From Atopomonas sediminilitoris (GTDB taxonomy: Bacteria > Pseudomonadota > Gammaproteobacteria > Pseudomonadales > Pseudomonadaceae): a stretch of DNA of 64,000 nucleotides. Made by a program: the position numbers and the translations under genes. The notes beneath the pieces were generated by a model, which saw nothing but the letters and a program-made list of their open reading frames with translations, did no database searches and had not been told where the DNA came from. Location of the stretch: positions 23,340 to 87,339 of the forward strand of contig NZ_JAKUMM010000006.1 of NCBI RefSeq assembly GCF_022601735.1, in the 5' to 3' direction. This document shows positions 27,223-36,506 of this stretch, piece after piece (the stretch's first letter is position 1; every line of letters begins with the position of its first letter).

Positions 27223-27244
27223 CAACTCTTAAGACCTTAAGTTG
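27223..27244. promoter_or_regulatory. Putative BauR (LysR-type) binding dyad
   Basis: CAACT, then CTTAAG-AC-CTTAAG, then TTG form an imperfect 22-bp inverted repeat around two CTTAAG palindromes, in the 112-bp gap between divergent bauA and bauR. Position and shape fit a LysR-type site controlling both genes. Confidence 0.55.
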
Positions 27245-27259
27245 CAGGATCAATAAACA

Positions 27260-28192
27260 ATGAGCCAACGCCGCGCCGACCCACTGGCCCAAGTCAGCGA
27301 TTTTGAGATTCGCCTACTGCGGGTGTTTCGCGCGGTGGTCGAGTGCGGTGGCTTTTCTGCCGCAGAAAGCGCGCTGGGTATCGGGCGCTCGGCCATCAGC
27401 CAACAAATGAGCGATCTGGAGCAGCGCCTAGGCCTGCGTTTATGTCAGCGTGGCCGCGCCGGCTTCGCCCTCACCGAAGAGGGCCAAGAGGTCTACCAAG
27501 CCAGCCTGCAATTGCTGGCGGCGCTGGAGGGCTTTCGTAGCGAGGTCAACAGCCTGCACCGCCACCTGCGCGGCGAACTCAATATCGGCTTGACCGATAA
27601 CCTGGTGACCATCCCCTACATGCGCATCAGCAATGCGTTGTCGCGCCTGAAAGAACAAGGCCCAGATGTGCAGATCAATATCCGCATGAGCCCACCGGGC
27701 GAGGTCGAGCAAGGCGTACTCGACGGTCGCCTGCAAGTGGGCGTGGTGCCACAAACCACCCCGCTCTCGGGGCTGGACTATCAAACCTTGTACGGTGAAC
27801 GCTCGCTGCTGTACTGCGCGGTTGGCCATCCGCTGTTTTATGTCGACGATAACAAGCTCAGCGACGCGCGACTGGATGAGCAAGAAGCCATTGCCCCGAC
27901 CTTTCGCCTGCCCGCCGATGTGCAAGCCCATTATCAGCGGCTGAACTGCACCGCCAGCGCCAGCGACCGCGAAGGCATGGCGTTTTTAATTTTGACCGGC
28001 CGCTACATTGGCTACCTGCCCGACCACTACGCGCAAAGTTGGCTGCAACAAGGCCGCTTGCGCGCGCTAAAAGCGGATAGCCGTTTTTATGAGCTGCAAC
28101 TGGCCTCGGTTACCCGCAAGGGGCGGCGGCCGAATCTGGTGCTGGAGTGCTTTCTCGATGCGCTTGCTGCCACCGCCGACAGCCCCTTTTAA
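27260..28192 (+). CDS. bauR: LysR-family regulator of beta-alanine catabolism
   Basis: A 310-residue LysR-type regulator: N-terminal winged helix-turn-helix (about 15-75, with FSAAESALGIGRSAISQQMS) and a C-terminal effector domain (about 100-300). It is divergent from bauA-bauC, the same arrangement as BauR in P. aeruginosa, which activates the bau genes. The inducer is inferred to be beta-alanine or a related compound. Confidence 0.88.
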   Translation: MSQRRADPLAQVSDFEIRLLRVFRAVVECGGFSAAESALGIGRSAISQQMSDLEQRLGLRLCQRGRAGFALTEEGQEVYQASLQLLAALEGFRSEVNSLHRHLRGELNIGLTDNLVTIPYMRISNALSRLKEQGPDVQINIRMSPPGEVEQGVLDGRLQVGVVPQTTPLSGLDYQTLYGERSLLYCAVGHPLFYVDDNKLSDARLDEQEAIAPTFRLPADVQAHYQRLNCTASASDREGMAFLILTGRYIGYLPDHYAQSWLQQGRLRALKADSRFYELQLASVTRKGRRPNLVLECFLDALAATADSPF

Positions 28193-28309
28193 GCCAAGCC
28201 GCCACTGACCGCTCTAAGTCGCCAGAGCTACCAAGGCTGTCGCATCCGCGCCTGCTATATCGACCTCGGCTGACTAAGCTAATAACAGCCCCTTGTTTGC
28301 GAGTCTGTT

Positions 28310-29686
28310 ATGGCCCTGAGTGTGTTTGACCTGTTCAAGATTGGCATTGGCCCATCGAGCTCCCACACGGTAGGGCCAATGCTGGCTGCGGTGCGCTTTG
28401 TCGAAGGCTTACAGCGCGATGGCCTACTGACGCAGGTTGACGGCGTCAAAGCTGAGCTGTACGGCTCGCTCGGCGCCACTGGCAAAGGCCACGGCAGCGA
28501 CACCGCCGTCATGCTGGGCTTGCAGGGGCACTACCCTGACCGCGTCGACACCCGCCAAGTAGCGGCCTACTTAGCCCAAATCCGCGACAGCGGGCAGATC
28601 CACCTACTCGGCCAACACGCGGTTGGCTTTGTCGAAAAACAACACCTGCAACTGATCAGAAAGCCCTTGCCCTACCACCCCAACGGCATGATTTTTCGCG
28701 CTTTTGATCAAGCCGGCGTGCAAGTGCGTGAGCGTGAGTACTACTCGGTTGGCGGCGGTTTTGTGGTGGACGACAACGCCGCCGGCGCTGACCGTATTGT
28801 CGCCGACACCACGGCGCTGCCGCTGCCCTTCACCACCGCCAAACAACTGTTAGCGCACTGCGCCGAGCAGCAGTTGTCGATCAGCCAAGTGATGCTGCGC
28901 AACGAAGCCGTCTGGCGCAGTGAGGCCGAAACCCGCAGCCAACTGTTGGGCATTTGGCAGGTAATGCAAGACTGCGTCGACGCCGGCTGCCGTACCGAAG
29001 GCATCATGCCCGGCGGCCTCAAAGTTAAACGCCGCGCACCGGCACTCAAACGCCAGCTCAGCGAGCACCCCGAAGCCAATCTGCGCGACCACCTTAACGT
29101 GCTCGACTGGGTCAATCTGTACGCTCTCGCGGTTAACGAAGAAAACGCCAGCGGCGGCCGCGTGGTGACCGCGCCCACCAACGGGGCAGCCGGTATCGTG
29201 CCGGCGGTGCTGCACTACTACAGCCGCTTTTGTCACGGCGCAGCGGATGACGGGGTGGTGCGCTTTTTACTCAGCGCCGCGGCGATCGGCATTCTGTACA
29301 AAGAGCAGGCCTCGATCTCAGGCGCTGAGGTCGGCTGCCAAGGCGAAGTCGGCGTGGCTTGCTCGATGGCCGCCGGCGCGTTGTGCGAAGTCTTAGGCGG
29401 CAGCCCAGCACAAGTTGAAAACGCCGCCGAAATTGGCATGGAGCACAACCTTGGCCTCACCTGCGATCCGGTCGGCGGCTTAGTGCAAGTGCCCTGTATT
29501 GAGCGCAACGCCATGGGCGCGGTGAAAGCCATCAACGCCGCCCGCATGGCCCTGCGCGGTGACGGTCAGCACTTTGTCTCGCTGGATAAAGTCATCCGCA
29601 CCATGCGCCAAACCGGCGCGGACATGAAGAGCAAATACAAAGAAACCGCCCGTGGCGGCTTGGCGGTCAACATTATTGAGTGCTGA
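28310..29686 (+). CDS. sdaA: L-serine dehydratase (iron-sulfur, single-chain)
   Basis: Deaminates L-serine to pyruvate and ammonia. The 458-residue protein has an N-terminal beta-type domain ([20 protein letters not shown]) and a C-terminal alpha domain. The cluster cysteines appear in [17 protein letters not shown] and [17 protein letters not shown] 28310 begins the invariant N-terminus; the ribosome site is weak. It is a single gene, not next to a serine transporter. Confidence 0.95.
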   Translation: MALSVFDLFKIGIGPSSSHTVGPMLAAVRFVEGLQRDGLLTQVDGVKAELYGSLGATGKGHGSDTAVMLGLQGHYPDRVDTRQVAAYLAQIRDSGQIHLLGQHAVGFVEKQHLQLIRKPLPYHPNGMIFRAFDQAGVQVREREYYSVGGGFVVDDNAAGADRIVADTTALPLPFTTAKQLLAHCAEQQLSISQVMLRNEAVWRSEAETRSQLLGIWQVMQDCVDAGCRTEGIMPGGLKVKRRAPALKRQLSEHPEANLRDHLNVLDWVNLYALAVNEENASGGRVVTAPTNGAAGIVPAVLHYYSRFCHGAADDGVVRFLLSAAAIGILYKEQASISGAEVGCQGEVGVACSMAAGALCEVLGGSPAQVENAAEIGMEHNLGLTCDPVGGLVQVPCIERNAMGAVKAINAARMALRGDGQHFVSLDKVIRTMRQTGADMKSKYKETARGGLAVNIIEC

Positions 29687-29703
29687 GCCGATTAAAGGCT
29701 GAT

Positions 29704-29928
29704 TCAGTCGCGCGGACTTTGCGCTGCGCACGCCTTGCAGATACAGGCCTTATTCCGCTCGGCCTCTGGTACTTGGCGCAGCAAGCTATCGCTAAAACTG
29801 ACCGAGGCATCGGCGCACCAACACGGCTCTGTCGAGTCGTTTAAATTACCGCAGTGATTGTTCTGCCCACACAACGGGCAACGTGCCGGTGAGTTGCTTG
29901 CCGGCGGCTCCACATCCACAGAACTCAT
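29704..29928 (-). CDS. Cysteine-rich CWC family protein
   Basis: A 74-residue protein with conserved Cys pairs: CPLCGQNNHCG, then PCWC, then a C-terminal CICKAC. This is the cysteine-rich CWC pattern, probably metal-binding. Function unknown. It sits 11 nt before the next minus-strand gene's end, so it may be the last gene of the tetR-RND operon. Confidence 0.82.
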   Translation of the reverse strand: MSSVDVEPPASNSPARCPLCGQNNHCGNLNDSTEPCWCADASVSFSDSLLRQVPEAERNKACICKACAAQSPRD

Positions 29929-29939
29929 CGACGACTCCT

Positions 29940-30344
29940 TTAGCCCAGCACACGGCGTAGGCCACGGTTAAACAGCACCCCGCAAGCCCAGCCTGCGCCA
30001 CCGCAAGCCAGCAAGATCACCACAACCTTATGCAGCAGGTCATCGCCCTCGGCACTGGGGCCGATAAACACGCAAGCGGCTAACAAGCCGGCCACCAGCC
30101 CCAGCCACAAGGGGGCTGGGTTACGCGTGCGAAAGCTGATCACTAACACCGCGTTAAGCAGCCCCGCCAACGCCGCCGGCAGCACGCCGAACAGGTAGGC
30201 GTAGTGCAGCCACACCGGCAAGGCGGCTAACTCACGCACGCCCAGCAGTGGCAGGCTGAGCAGACCGCCGAGTAGCGGGCCTAAGGCGGCAAAACCCAGC
30301 ACGCTTAACAGCATCAAGGCGCTGACCCGTAGCAATGGCTTCAT
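29940..30344 (-). CDS. Hypothetical four-helix inner-membrane protein
   Basis: A 134-residue hydrophobic protein with four likely membrane helices (about residues 6-32, 43-70, 79-96 and 105-127). I do not recognise a family with certainty. Its ATG overlaps the stop codon of the RND pump gene by one base, so it is translated with the efflux operon and may assist it; that is inference. Confidence 0.8.
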   Translation of the reverse strand: MKPLLRVSALMLLSVLGFAALGPLLGGLLSLPLLGVRELAALPVWLHYAYLFGVLPAALAGLLNAVLVISFRTRNPAPLWLGLVAGLLAACVFIGPSAEGDDLLHKVVVILLACGGAGWACGVLFNRGLRRVLG

Positions 30345-33300
30345 CAGCGCGCTTCCTCAACATGAATGGTCGCCAGCGCAGGCTTGCGCAGCGCCTCGGG
30401 CAAGTCCAGCAGGTCGTCATCGAAGCTTTCCACCGGCGGTTGACGCTTCTCGAAGCGGCTGCCCAGCACCAGCATGCACGGGGTAAACAACAAGGTCAGG
30501 ACGGTGGCAAAGGTCAAACCACCGGCAATCGCACTAGAAAGCTGCGTCCACCATTGGGTTGAGGGTGAGCCAATCGACAGCTCCGCGCCCACCAAGTCCA
30601 CGTTCATGCCCAGCACCATGGGGATCAGCCCCAGCACGGTGGTCACCGCCGTCAGCAACACCGGACGCAAGCGCAGGCAGCCGGTTTCCAGCGCGGCGTC
30701 ATACGCGGTTAAGCCCTGACGCCGCAGTTGGTTATAGGTGTCGATCAGGATGATGTTGTTGTTGACCACAATACCGGCCAAGGCAATCAGCCCCATGCCG
30801 ACCATCACCACGCCAAACGACTGGCTGTTCAACAGCAGCCCCAGCAACACCCCCGCGGTGGACAGCACAATCGCCGACAACACCAACAAGGCTTGGTAGA
30901 TGCTGTTGAACTGAGTCACCAAAATCAGCGCCATCAGAAAGATCGCCACCAAGAAAGCGGTCATCAAGAAGGTGCCGGCTTCTTTTTGATCCTCATCCTC
31001 GCCACCGAGGCGCACATTCACCCCCTCCGGCGGCTCACCGACGGCGGCCAGCAAGGCCGGCAGGCGCTCATCCAGCCGATAGCCTTCTTCAAAGTCCGCC
31101 TGCACGGTGATGGTGCGCTTGCCATCCACGCGGCGCAGTGTGCCGACCTTGGGCGCGGGCGTTAAGGTGACAAAGTTACCCATCGGCACTTGGCCTTTGG
31201 CGGTGTTCAGGGTCAGACGATTGAACTGATCCAACGAGCGCCAGTTGTCGGGCATGCGCACGCGAATATCCACCTCATCGGTGGCGTCTTCAGGGCGATA
31301 GGTCGCCACCTTCAAACCATTGGTGACCATTTGCACTGCATTGCCCACGCTCAGCACGTCGGCACCAAAGCGCGCGGCGGCTTCACGGTCGACAGTCAGG
31401 CGCCACTCAATGCCGGGCAGCGCGCGATTGTCTTCGATGTCTTTAAAACCGCCCAAGCTGTGCATGGCCTGCAACAGCTGATCGACATACGCCGAGCTGG
31501 CATCGGGGTCGAGGCCATTGATCTTGATATTCAGCGGTTTGCCATCGCTGGGGCCGTTTTCTTGCTTGCGAAACTCCAACAGCACACCGGGCACATCGGC
31601 CGAGCGTCGGTTCATTTCTGCGAGGATGTCATTGGCGGGACGACGCTCGCGCCAGTCAATAAACTGGAACTGCAACACGCCGATCACATCGGCCGCCAAG
31701 CGGTTATCACCCTGCGCGAAGGAACGCGCATACAGCGCCTTCACTTCGCTCATACCCAGCACGCGCTGCTCTACTTGGCGCAGCACGGCGTCTTTTTCCT
31801 GAATCGACAAATCACCTCGCGTGCGCACCATAATTTGCGCGCTTTCGGGCTCCACATCAGGGAAGAACTCAAAGCCGTGGTTGAACTTGCCATACGCCAC
31901 GTAAATCAGCACCACAGCGGCCAACATGCCAAACAAGGTGGTCGCCGGACGACTTAACAGCGCCGCCAACAAACGCCGATAGCCCTGCCCCGCGCCGCTG
32001 GCTTGTGCATGCGAGGGATCCACCGTGCCGCCGGTCACTGCGCCGAGCACCGGCATAAAGATCAGCGCCATGGCCAACGAAGCCGCCAGACACAAGATCA
32101 CCGTGGCCGGCAGGTATTTCATAAACTGCCCGACCACGCCGGGCCAAAACAGCAGCGGGATAAACACCACCACCGTGGTCGCCGTGGAGGCAATCACCGG
32201 CCACGCCATGCGGGTAGCGGCATTGACCCACGCTTGGCGCGGGTTTTGCCCTTGCGCCAAATAGCGGTCAGCCAGCTCGGACACCACAATCGCGCCGTCC
32301 ACCAGCATGCCCGCCACCAGAATCAGGCTGAACAGCACCACAATATTGAGCGTGTAACCCAGCAACCAGATCAGCAAGATGCCGGTAAAGAATGCCCCGG
32401 GAATGGTCACCCCCACCAACAGCGCCGGGCGCACGCCCATGGTCGCCATAATCAAAATCAGCACCAGCACGATGGCCACCAACACGTTGTTCAGCAGATC
32501 GCTGAGCATGTCGGAGACTTCTTTGGACTGATCCATGATGTAGCTGACTTCAAGCCCCGCCGGCAGCAGCGGCTTGGCCTGCGCCATCAAGGCTTTGACT
32601 TGCTCGATGGTTTCGATGATGTTGGCGCCACTGCGCTTAGACACCTCCAGCACCACCGCCGGCTGGCCATTGATGCGGGCGAAACCTTCCGGGTCTTTAA
32701 AGGTGCGTCTTATCGTGGCGACGTCCGCGAAGGTCACCACCGTGTCACCGTCAACCTTGATCGGCAGGCTGAGCACGTCTTCGAGATCTTCGATCACGCC
32801 CGGCACTTTCATCGCCAAGCGACCGGCCCCAGTATCGAGGCTACCGGCGGCGACCAGCTTGTTGTTGCGGGTGACAAAACCGGCCAGCTCGGCGTAGTCG
32901 ATGCCGTAGCTATCCAGCACTTGCGGATCGACGAGAATTTCTAGCAAATCTTCGCGGTCGCCGCCGATCTCGACCTCCAGCACTTGGCCGATGCCTTCGA
33001 TGTTGTCTTTTAAACGGCGGGCGATATAGACCAGCTCTTGCTCAGAAATCGGGCCGGACAAACCAATCGACAACACCGGAAACAACGCCACGTTGATTTC
33101 GTGCACTTCCGGCTCGTCGGCTTCTTCGGGCAGCTTGCTGCGGGCGTTGTCGACCTTCTCGCGCACATCCGCCAACGCCTGCTTGGCATTAAAGCCGGCG
33201 TCAAATTCGAGGGTGACCGAAGCATGGCCTTCGCTGGCCACCGAGCTCATTTCTTTAATGCCTTCAAGGCTGCGCAGCTCTTGCTCCATGGGCCGCACTA

Positions 33301-33490
33301 ACAAACGCTCCGAGTCTTCTGGGGCGATGCCCTCAAGGCTCATGGAGATATAGATCACCGGAATACTGACGTCCGGATTGGACTCCTTAGGGATGGCCAA
33401 ATAGGCCAAGAAGCCCCCGACCACCAAAAACAGCAGCGCCAGTAAGCTGGTGCGGCTGCGATCCAGCGCCGCGGCAATTAAGGCATGCAT
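30344..33490 (-). CDS. RND efflux transporter, inner-membrane pump
   Basis: A 1048-residue RND pump with standard layout. The N-terminal helix begins MHALIAAALDRSRTSLLAL, and the proton-relay helix reads VAGMLVDGAIVVSELADRY with an Asp at the key site. Most hydrophobic/amphiphilic RND pumps carry DD or DN here, so DG is a variant typical of a distant branch. It lies 2 nt after its adaptor gene in a tetR-adaptor-pump operon. Substrate unknown. Confidence 0.93.
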   Translation of the reverse strand: MHALIAAALDRSRTSLLALLFLVVGGFLAYLAIPKESNPDVSIPVIYISMSLEGIAPEDSERLLVRPMEQELRSLEGIKEMSSVASEGHASVTLEFDAGFNAKQALADVREKVDNARSKLPEEADEPEVHEINVALFPVLSIGLSGPISEQELVYIARRLKDNIEGIGQVLEVEIGGDREDLLEILVDPQVLDSYGIDYAELAGFVTRNNKLVAAGSLDTGAGRLAMKVPGVIEDLEDVLSLPIKVDGDTVVTFADVATIRRTFKDPEGFARINGQPAVVLEVSKRSGANIIETIEQVKALMAQAKPLLPAGLEVSYIMDQSKEVSDMLSDLLNNVLVAIVLVLILIMATMGVRPALLVGVTIPGAFFTGILLIWLLGYTLNIVVLFSLILVAGMLVDGAIVVSELADRYLAQGQNPRQAWVNAATRMAWPVIASTATTVVVFIPLLFWPGVVGQFMKYLPATVILCLAASLAMALIFMPVLGAVTGGTVDPSHAQASGAGQGYRRLLAALLSRPATTLFGMLAAVVLIYVAYGKFNHGFEFFPDVEPESAQIMVRTRGDLSIQEKDAVLRQVEQRVLGMSEVKALYARSFAQGDNRLAADVIGVLQFQFIDWRERRPANDILAEMNRRSADVPGVLLEFRKQENGPSDGKPLNIKINGLDPDASSAYVDQLLQAMHSLGGFKDIEDNRALPGIEWRLTVDREAAARFGADVLSVGNAVQMVTNGLKVATYRPEDATDEVDIRVRMPDNWRSLDQFNRLTLNTAKGQVPMGNFVTLTPAPKVGTLRRVDGKRTITVQADFEEGYRLDERLPALLAAVGEPPEGVNVRLGGEDEDQKEAGTFLMTAFLVAIFLMALILVTQFNSIYQALLVLSAIVLSTAGVLLGLLLNSQSFGVVMVGMGLIALAGIVVNNNIILIDTYNQLRRQGLTAYDAALETGCLRLRPVLLTAVTTVLGLIPMVLGMNVDLVGAELSIGSPSTQWWTQLSSAIAGGLTFATVLTLLFTPCMLVLGSRFEKRQPPVESFDDDLLDLPEALRKPALATIHVEEAR

Positions 33491-33492
33491 GT

Positions 33493-34572
33493 TCAGTTCA
33501 CTCCGCCGCTTTGCGGCTGCACCTGCTGACCGGCTTCCACAAAGCCTTGGCCTTGGGTGATCAGCGCGACCTTGCTCGGTAAGCCGCTGACCCAGGCTTC
33601 TTTATTGCTCACGGTGATCAAGTCCACGGGGGTGAACTGCACCACATCGCCCTCGTCCAGCCACTTAATGCCGGGGCGACCGTCTTTATCCAAGCTCAGC
33701 AGCGCAGGCGAAACACCGTGGGCCAAGGCATCGCCGGTGGCCACACGCAACGTGGCACTGGCACCGGCAATACGCTGGCGGTCAGGGTTAGCCACGGCCA
33801 CTTCAATGCGGAAGCTGCGCGTACCGGCATCCGCCGCCGCGGCAATAAAATGCACTTGGCCGCTTAAGCGACGCCCATCAAGCAACTCGACCTGTACGGC
33901 TTGCCCCAGCTGCAAGTGCAACACCTCTTGCTGCGGCACTTGGGCGGCGACTTTTAGCTGACTCACATCAACCAAGGTCAGCAAGCTCTGGCCCGGCTCA
34001 ACATAGTCGCCCGGCTCAACCATGCGCTGGTCATACACGCCTGCAAACGGGGCGTCGATTTGCGTGCGCGCCAGCGCCAGCTCGGCCATCGCCAACTCTG
34101 CTTGGGCGCGGGCTTGTTCTGCTTTCACCTTGAGCAAATCGTTGGAGGAAATCAGACGGTTTTTCAACAGACGCTGCGCGGCTTCCATTTCTGCCTGCTG
34201 CTGCGCGGCGGCCGCGCGGGCGCGGGTGACTTCCGCCGGGCGCGCATCGCCACTTAAGGTCAACAGGCGCTCGCCGGCTTGCACGCGACTGCCTTTGTCT
34301 TTATCCAAGCGCTCGACCACACCTGCCACTTGCGCGCGTAATTCAACGCGCCGCCACGGCTCTAGCTGGCCCTGTACCACCAAAGCACGCGGCACTTTTT
34401 GCGCCTCTAGCCATTGAATTTGCACTTGCGCCAGCTGCGCTTCGGCCACGAGCTGAGCCTCGGGTGCGCTGTCTTGCATGGTGGATAACTTGCCGAGCGC
34501 CATCCACAGCAACAATGCCACGGCAATCACGGCGGCCAACAGCCAAGGTTTGGTTTTCAACGCAGTTAGCAT
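33493..34572 (-). CDS. RND efflux periplasmic adaptor protein
   Basis: A 359-residue adaptor with an N-terminal membrane anchor (about residues 9-28, PWLLAAVIAVALLLWMALGK) rather than a lipobox. A lipoyl-like domain (ELRAQVAGVVERLDKDKGS) follows, then a helical hairpin rich in Ala/Gln/Glu (about 115-170) and beta-barrel domains (from AQIDAPFAGVYDQRMV-like sequence on). Its ATG overlaps the tetR end by 7 nt. No outer-membrane channel gene is nearby. Confidence 0.92.
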   Translation of the reverse strand: MLTALKTKPWLLAAVIAVALLLWMALGKLSTMQDSAPEAQLVAEAQLAQVQIQWLEAQKVPRALVVQGQLEPWRRVELRAQVAGVVERLDKDKGSRVQAGERLLTLSGDARPAEVTRARAAAAQQQAEMEAAQRLLKNRLISSNDLLKVKAEQARAQAELAMAELALARTQIDAPFAGVYDQRMVEPGDYVEPGQSLLTLVDVSQLKVAAQVPQQEVLHLQLGQAVQVELLDGRRLSGQVHFIAAAADAGTRSFRIEVAVANPDRQRIAGASATLRVATGDALAHGVSPALLSLDKDGRPGIKWLDEGDVVQFTPVDLITVSNKEAWVSGLPSKVALITQGQGFVEAGQQVQPQSGGVN

Positions 34573-35234
34573 GATTTACAGGCTCCTTCGGCCTTGGCTT
34601 GCAGCATCATGTCGGCCATGCCATGCAGGCCCGCCATGATGAAATCAGTCACTTGATCGAGATACGCATCCATCTCGGTACGGCCGCATAAGTGGCCAAT
34701 GCCACCGGCGGCGACACGGGCCATGGCGCCGGTAAAACAGGCGTCGGCAGACCACAGTAAACGCTCGTAGTCCTCTACCGACAGCGCAGGGCCGCCAAGG
34801 GCATCACTGAGCATGTCGGTAAAGAACGCCAGATAGTGGTGTTCTAATTGGTCAAATTGGCTGCGGTATTCAGGGGCGAGACGCTCCTGAAAATCCGGGC
34901 GGTCGCAGTGCATAAACAGCTGCGCCATCACCGGATCATCCAGCAACTTGGCAAAGGCGTGGCGGGTCACCGTACGCATGGCTTCACGCTTGGGCAAGCT
35001 GGCGTGCAGGGCGCGAAACTCAGCGATATTGGCTAGCGAATCATCAATCACCAGCTGCGCGTACAAAGCTTCTTTACTGGGAAAGTGCTTGTACACCGTG
35101 CCCTTGCCAATACCGGCCTCGACCGCCACTTCGGCGATGGTGACGCGGTCCCACGACTTGGTGCGAAACAACGCGAGTGCCGCCCGCAAGATAGCCTGCT
35201 GGCGTTGTTCAAATTGTTGATCGTGAAAGCTCAT
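34566..35234 (-). CDS. TetR-family repressor of the RND operon
   Basis: A 222-residue TetR-type regulator. Its N-terminal helix-turn-helix (about 13-60) includes VTIAEVAVEAGIGKGTVYKH, and the rest is a helical ligand-binding domain. It is the first gene of the tetR-adaptor-pump operon and overlaps the adaptor. Two copies of a GGTCAC-type dyad bracket its promoter, so autorepression of the whole operon is likely. The inducer is unknown. Confidence 0.92.
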   Translation of the reverse strand: MSFHDQQFEQRQQAILRAALALFRTKSWDRVTIAEVAVEAGIGKGTVYKHFPSKEALYAQLVIDDSLANIAEFRALHASLPKREAMRTVTRHAFAKLLDDPVMAQLFMHCDRPDFQERLAPEYRSQFDQLEHHYLAFFTDMLSDALGGPALSVEDYERLLWSADACFTGAMARVAAGGIGHLCGRTEMDAYLDQVTDFIMAGLHGMADMMLQAKAEGACKSC

Positions 35235-35250
35235 GACTTTAATTCACGGC

Positions 35251-35265
35251 GTGACCAGCGGTCAC
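35251..35265. promoter_or_regulatory. TetR operator copy 1 (GTGACC-AGC-GGTCAC)
   Basis: A perfect inverted repeat with a 3-nt centre lies 17 nt before the tetR start codon and just downstream of its -10 element, a position that blocks transcription. Confidence 0.75.
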
Positions 35266-35275
35266 AGGTGGCGTG

Positions 35276-35304
35276 ATATTCGCACGCAAGAACTGCCTGG
35301 GCAA
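35276..35304 (-). promoter_or_regulatory. Promoter of tetR-RND operon
   Basis: On the minus strand the -35 TTGCCC (35304-35299) and -10 GAATAT (35281-35276) are separated by 17 nt. It lies between the two operator copies. Confidence 0.6.
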
Positions 35305-35320
35305 GCGGATTGTTCAACAC

Positions 35321-35335
35321 GCGACCGCCGGTCAC
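35321..35335. promoter_or_regulatory. TetR operator copy 2 (GCGACC-GCC-GGTCAC)
   Basis: The same dyad as at 35251-35265 with one mismatched base, centred 70 bp further upstream and just beyond the -35 element of the predicted tetR promoter. Confidence 0.65.
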
Positions 35336-35415
35336 GCGCTCTAGCTCAAGGAAAGAAGGCGAACTACCTGCCGTGCAGCGCCGTCATCGCCAACACGTAG
35401 GGCGTTGCTTGCCCA

Positions 35416-36411
35416 TCACAACCGTTCGACACCGTTGTGCAGCGCTTCGGGCACATTGGCTAAGCAGGCGCTGAGGTTTTCTGTTCCGGGGATCAAACAC
35501 TCCAGCTGCTGGTGCAATTGGTTTAAGCCTTGGCCAAGGCTTTGGTTGTGCTGATTGAGCGCCGTCAGCATGACGCTGCACTCGCCCAAGTGCTGCATGC
35601 CCTGTTGGCCACGCGCATTTTGCGCTTCGATTTGCGCCAGCACGCCCTGCGCTTGCTCCCGAATGGCTTCCACCATGCCGCCCACTTCACTGGTCGCAGC
35701 TGAAGTGCGCCCAGCAAGGTTACGCACCTCATCGGCAACCACGGCAAAGCCACGGCCGGTATCACCGGCGCGGGCCGCTTCAATAGCGGCATTCAGTGCC
35801 AACAAATTGGTTTGGTTAGCGATGCTGTCGATGGTTTGCGCAACGCCTTGAATTTGCTCGCTGGTTTGGTTGAGCTGGGCGATCAGCTTGAGGCTTTGTT
35901 CGCTTTGCTCGGTCATGCCGCCAAGCTGCTCATCGGCTTGTTGTAACGCTTGAGTCGCGCGAGCACTGGCTTGCTGCCAGTTATCTAACTGTGCGAGCAA
36001 CGCCTGCGCTTGCGGCAGGCTTTCGGCCAAGAGGCCACGCAGTTGTTCGCCAATATCTTGCGCGGCTTGTACTTGCTCGATCTGCGCGTGCAAGGTGCCG
36101 CGCAGTAAGTCGCGCTCTTGGCTATCGCGTTGTTGTTGCTCAGCCTGTGCCGCTTGTTGTTGCTCAACCTGCTCACGCAAGGCGGCATGCTCTTCAATCA
36201 CTTGCGCATCCAACGGGTGCGGTGGCAGGCGCATTTCGACCGGCGCGAGTTTCCATAGCCAAGGCAACCAAGCCAGCACCCACAGCGTGAGTACGCTCCA
36301 GATCGACTGCAAGCTGTGCTGTTGATACAGCACGCCCAGCAACACGGCCAAAGCGACGCCGTGCGCCAAAGCCCACAAGCGTTGCGCGCGGGTTGAAGAG
36401 GTATAAAGCAT
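35416..36411 (-). CDS. Small methyl-accepting chemotaxis-like protein without sensor domain
   Basis: A 331-residue protein with two closely spaced membrane helices (about residues 13-29 and 37-54) and almost no periplasmic loop. A coiled coil rich in Gln/Glu/Ala (about 70-150) leads to the conserved signalling tip (about 190-235, with [17 protein letters not shown] and [14 protein letters not shown]). No HAMP domain or C-terminal CheR-docking pentapeptide is seen. It may sense membrane or cytosolic state. It is the next minus-strand gene after roxR. Confidence 0.88.
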   Translation of the reverse strand: MLYTSSTRAQRLWALAHGVALAVLLGVLYQQHSLQSIWSVLTLWVLAWLPWLWKLAPVEMRLPPHPLDAQVIEEHAALREQVEQQQAAQAEQQQRDSQERDLLRGTLHAQIEQVQAAQDIGEQLRGLLAESLPQAQALLAQLDNWQQASARATQALQQADEQLGGMTEQSEQSLKLIAQLNQTSEQIQGVAQTIDSIANQTNLLALNAAIEAARAGDTGRGFAVVADEVRNLAGRTSAATSEVGGMVEAIREQAQGVLAQIEAQNARGQQGMQHLGECSVMLTALNQHNQSLGQGLNQLHQQLECLIPGTENLSACLANVPEALHNGVERL

Positions 36412-36506
36412 ACGAATGTCCTGTCGCCAACTACTGCATCAGGGAGAGATATCCGCAGAGTAGCGGAAAAGTTAAGGCTTTGCGGCGCCGCGCCAGCCGA
36501 GTCGGC

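Noticed and set aside
32003..32944. 313-codon His/Gln-rich frame opposite the RND pump
   Set aside because: Composition is the reverse-strand image of membrane helices; no start signal or family likeness.
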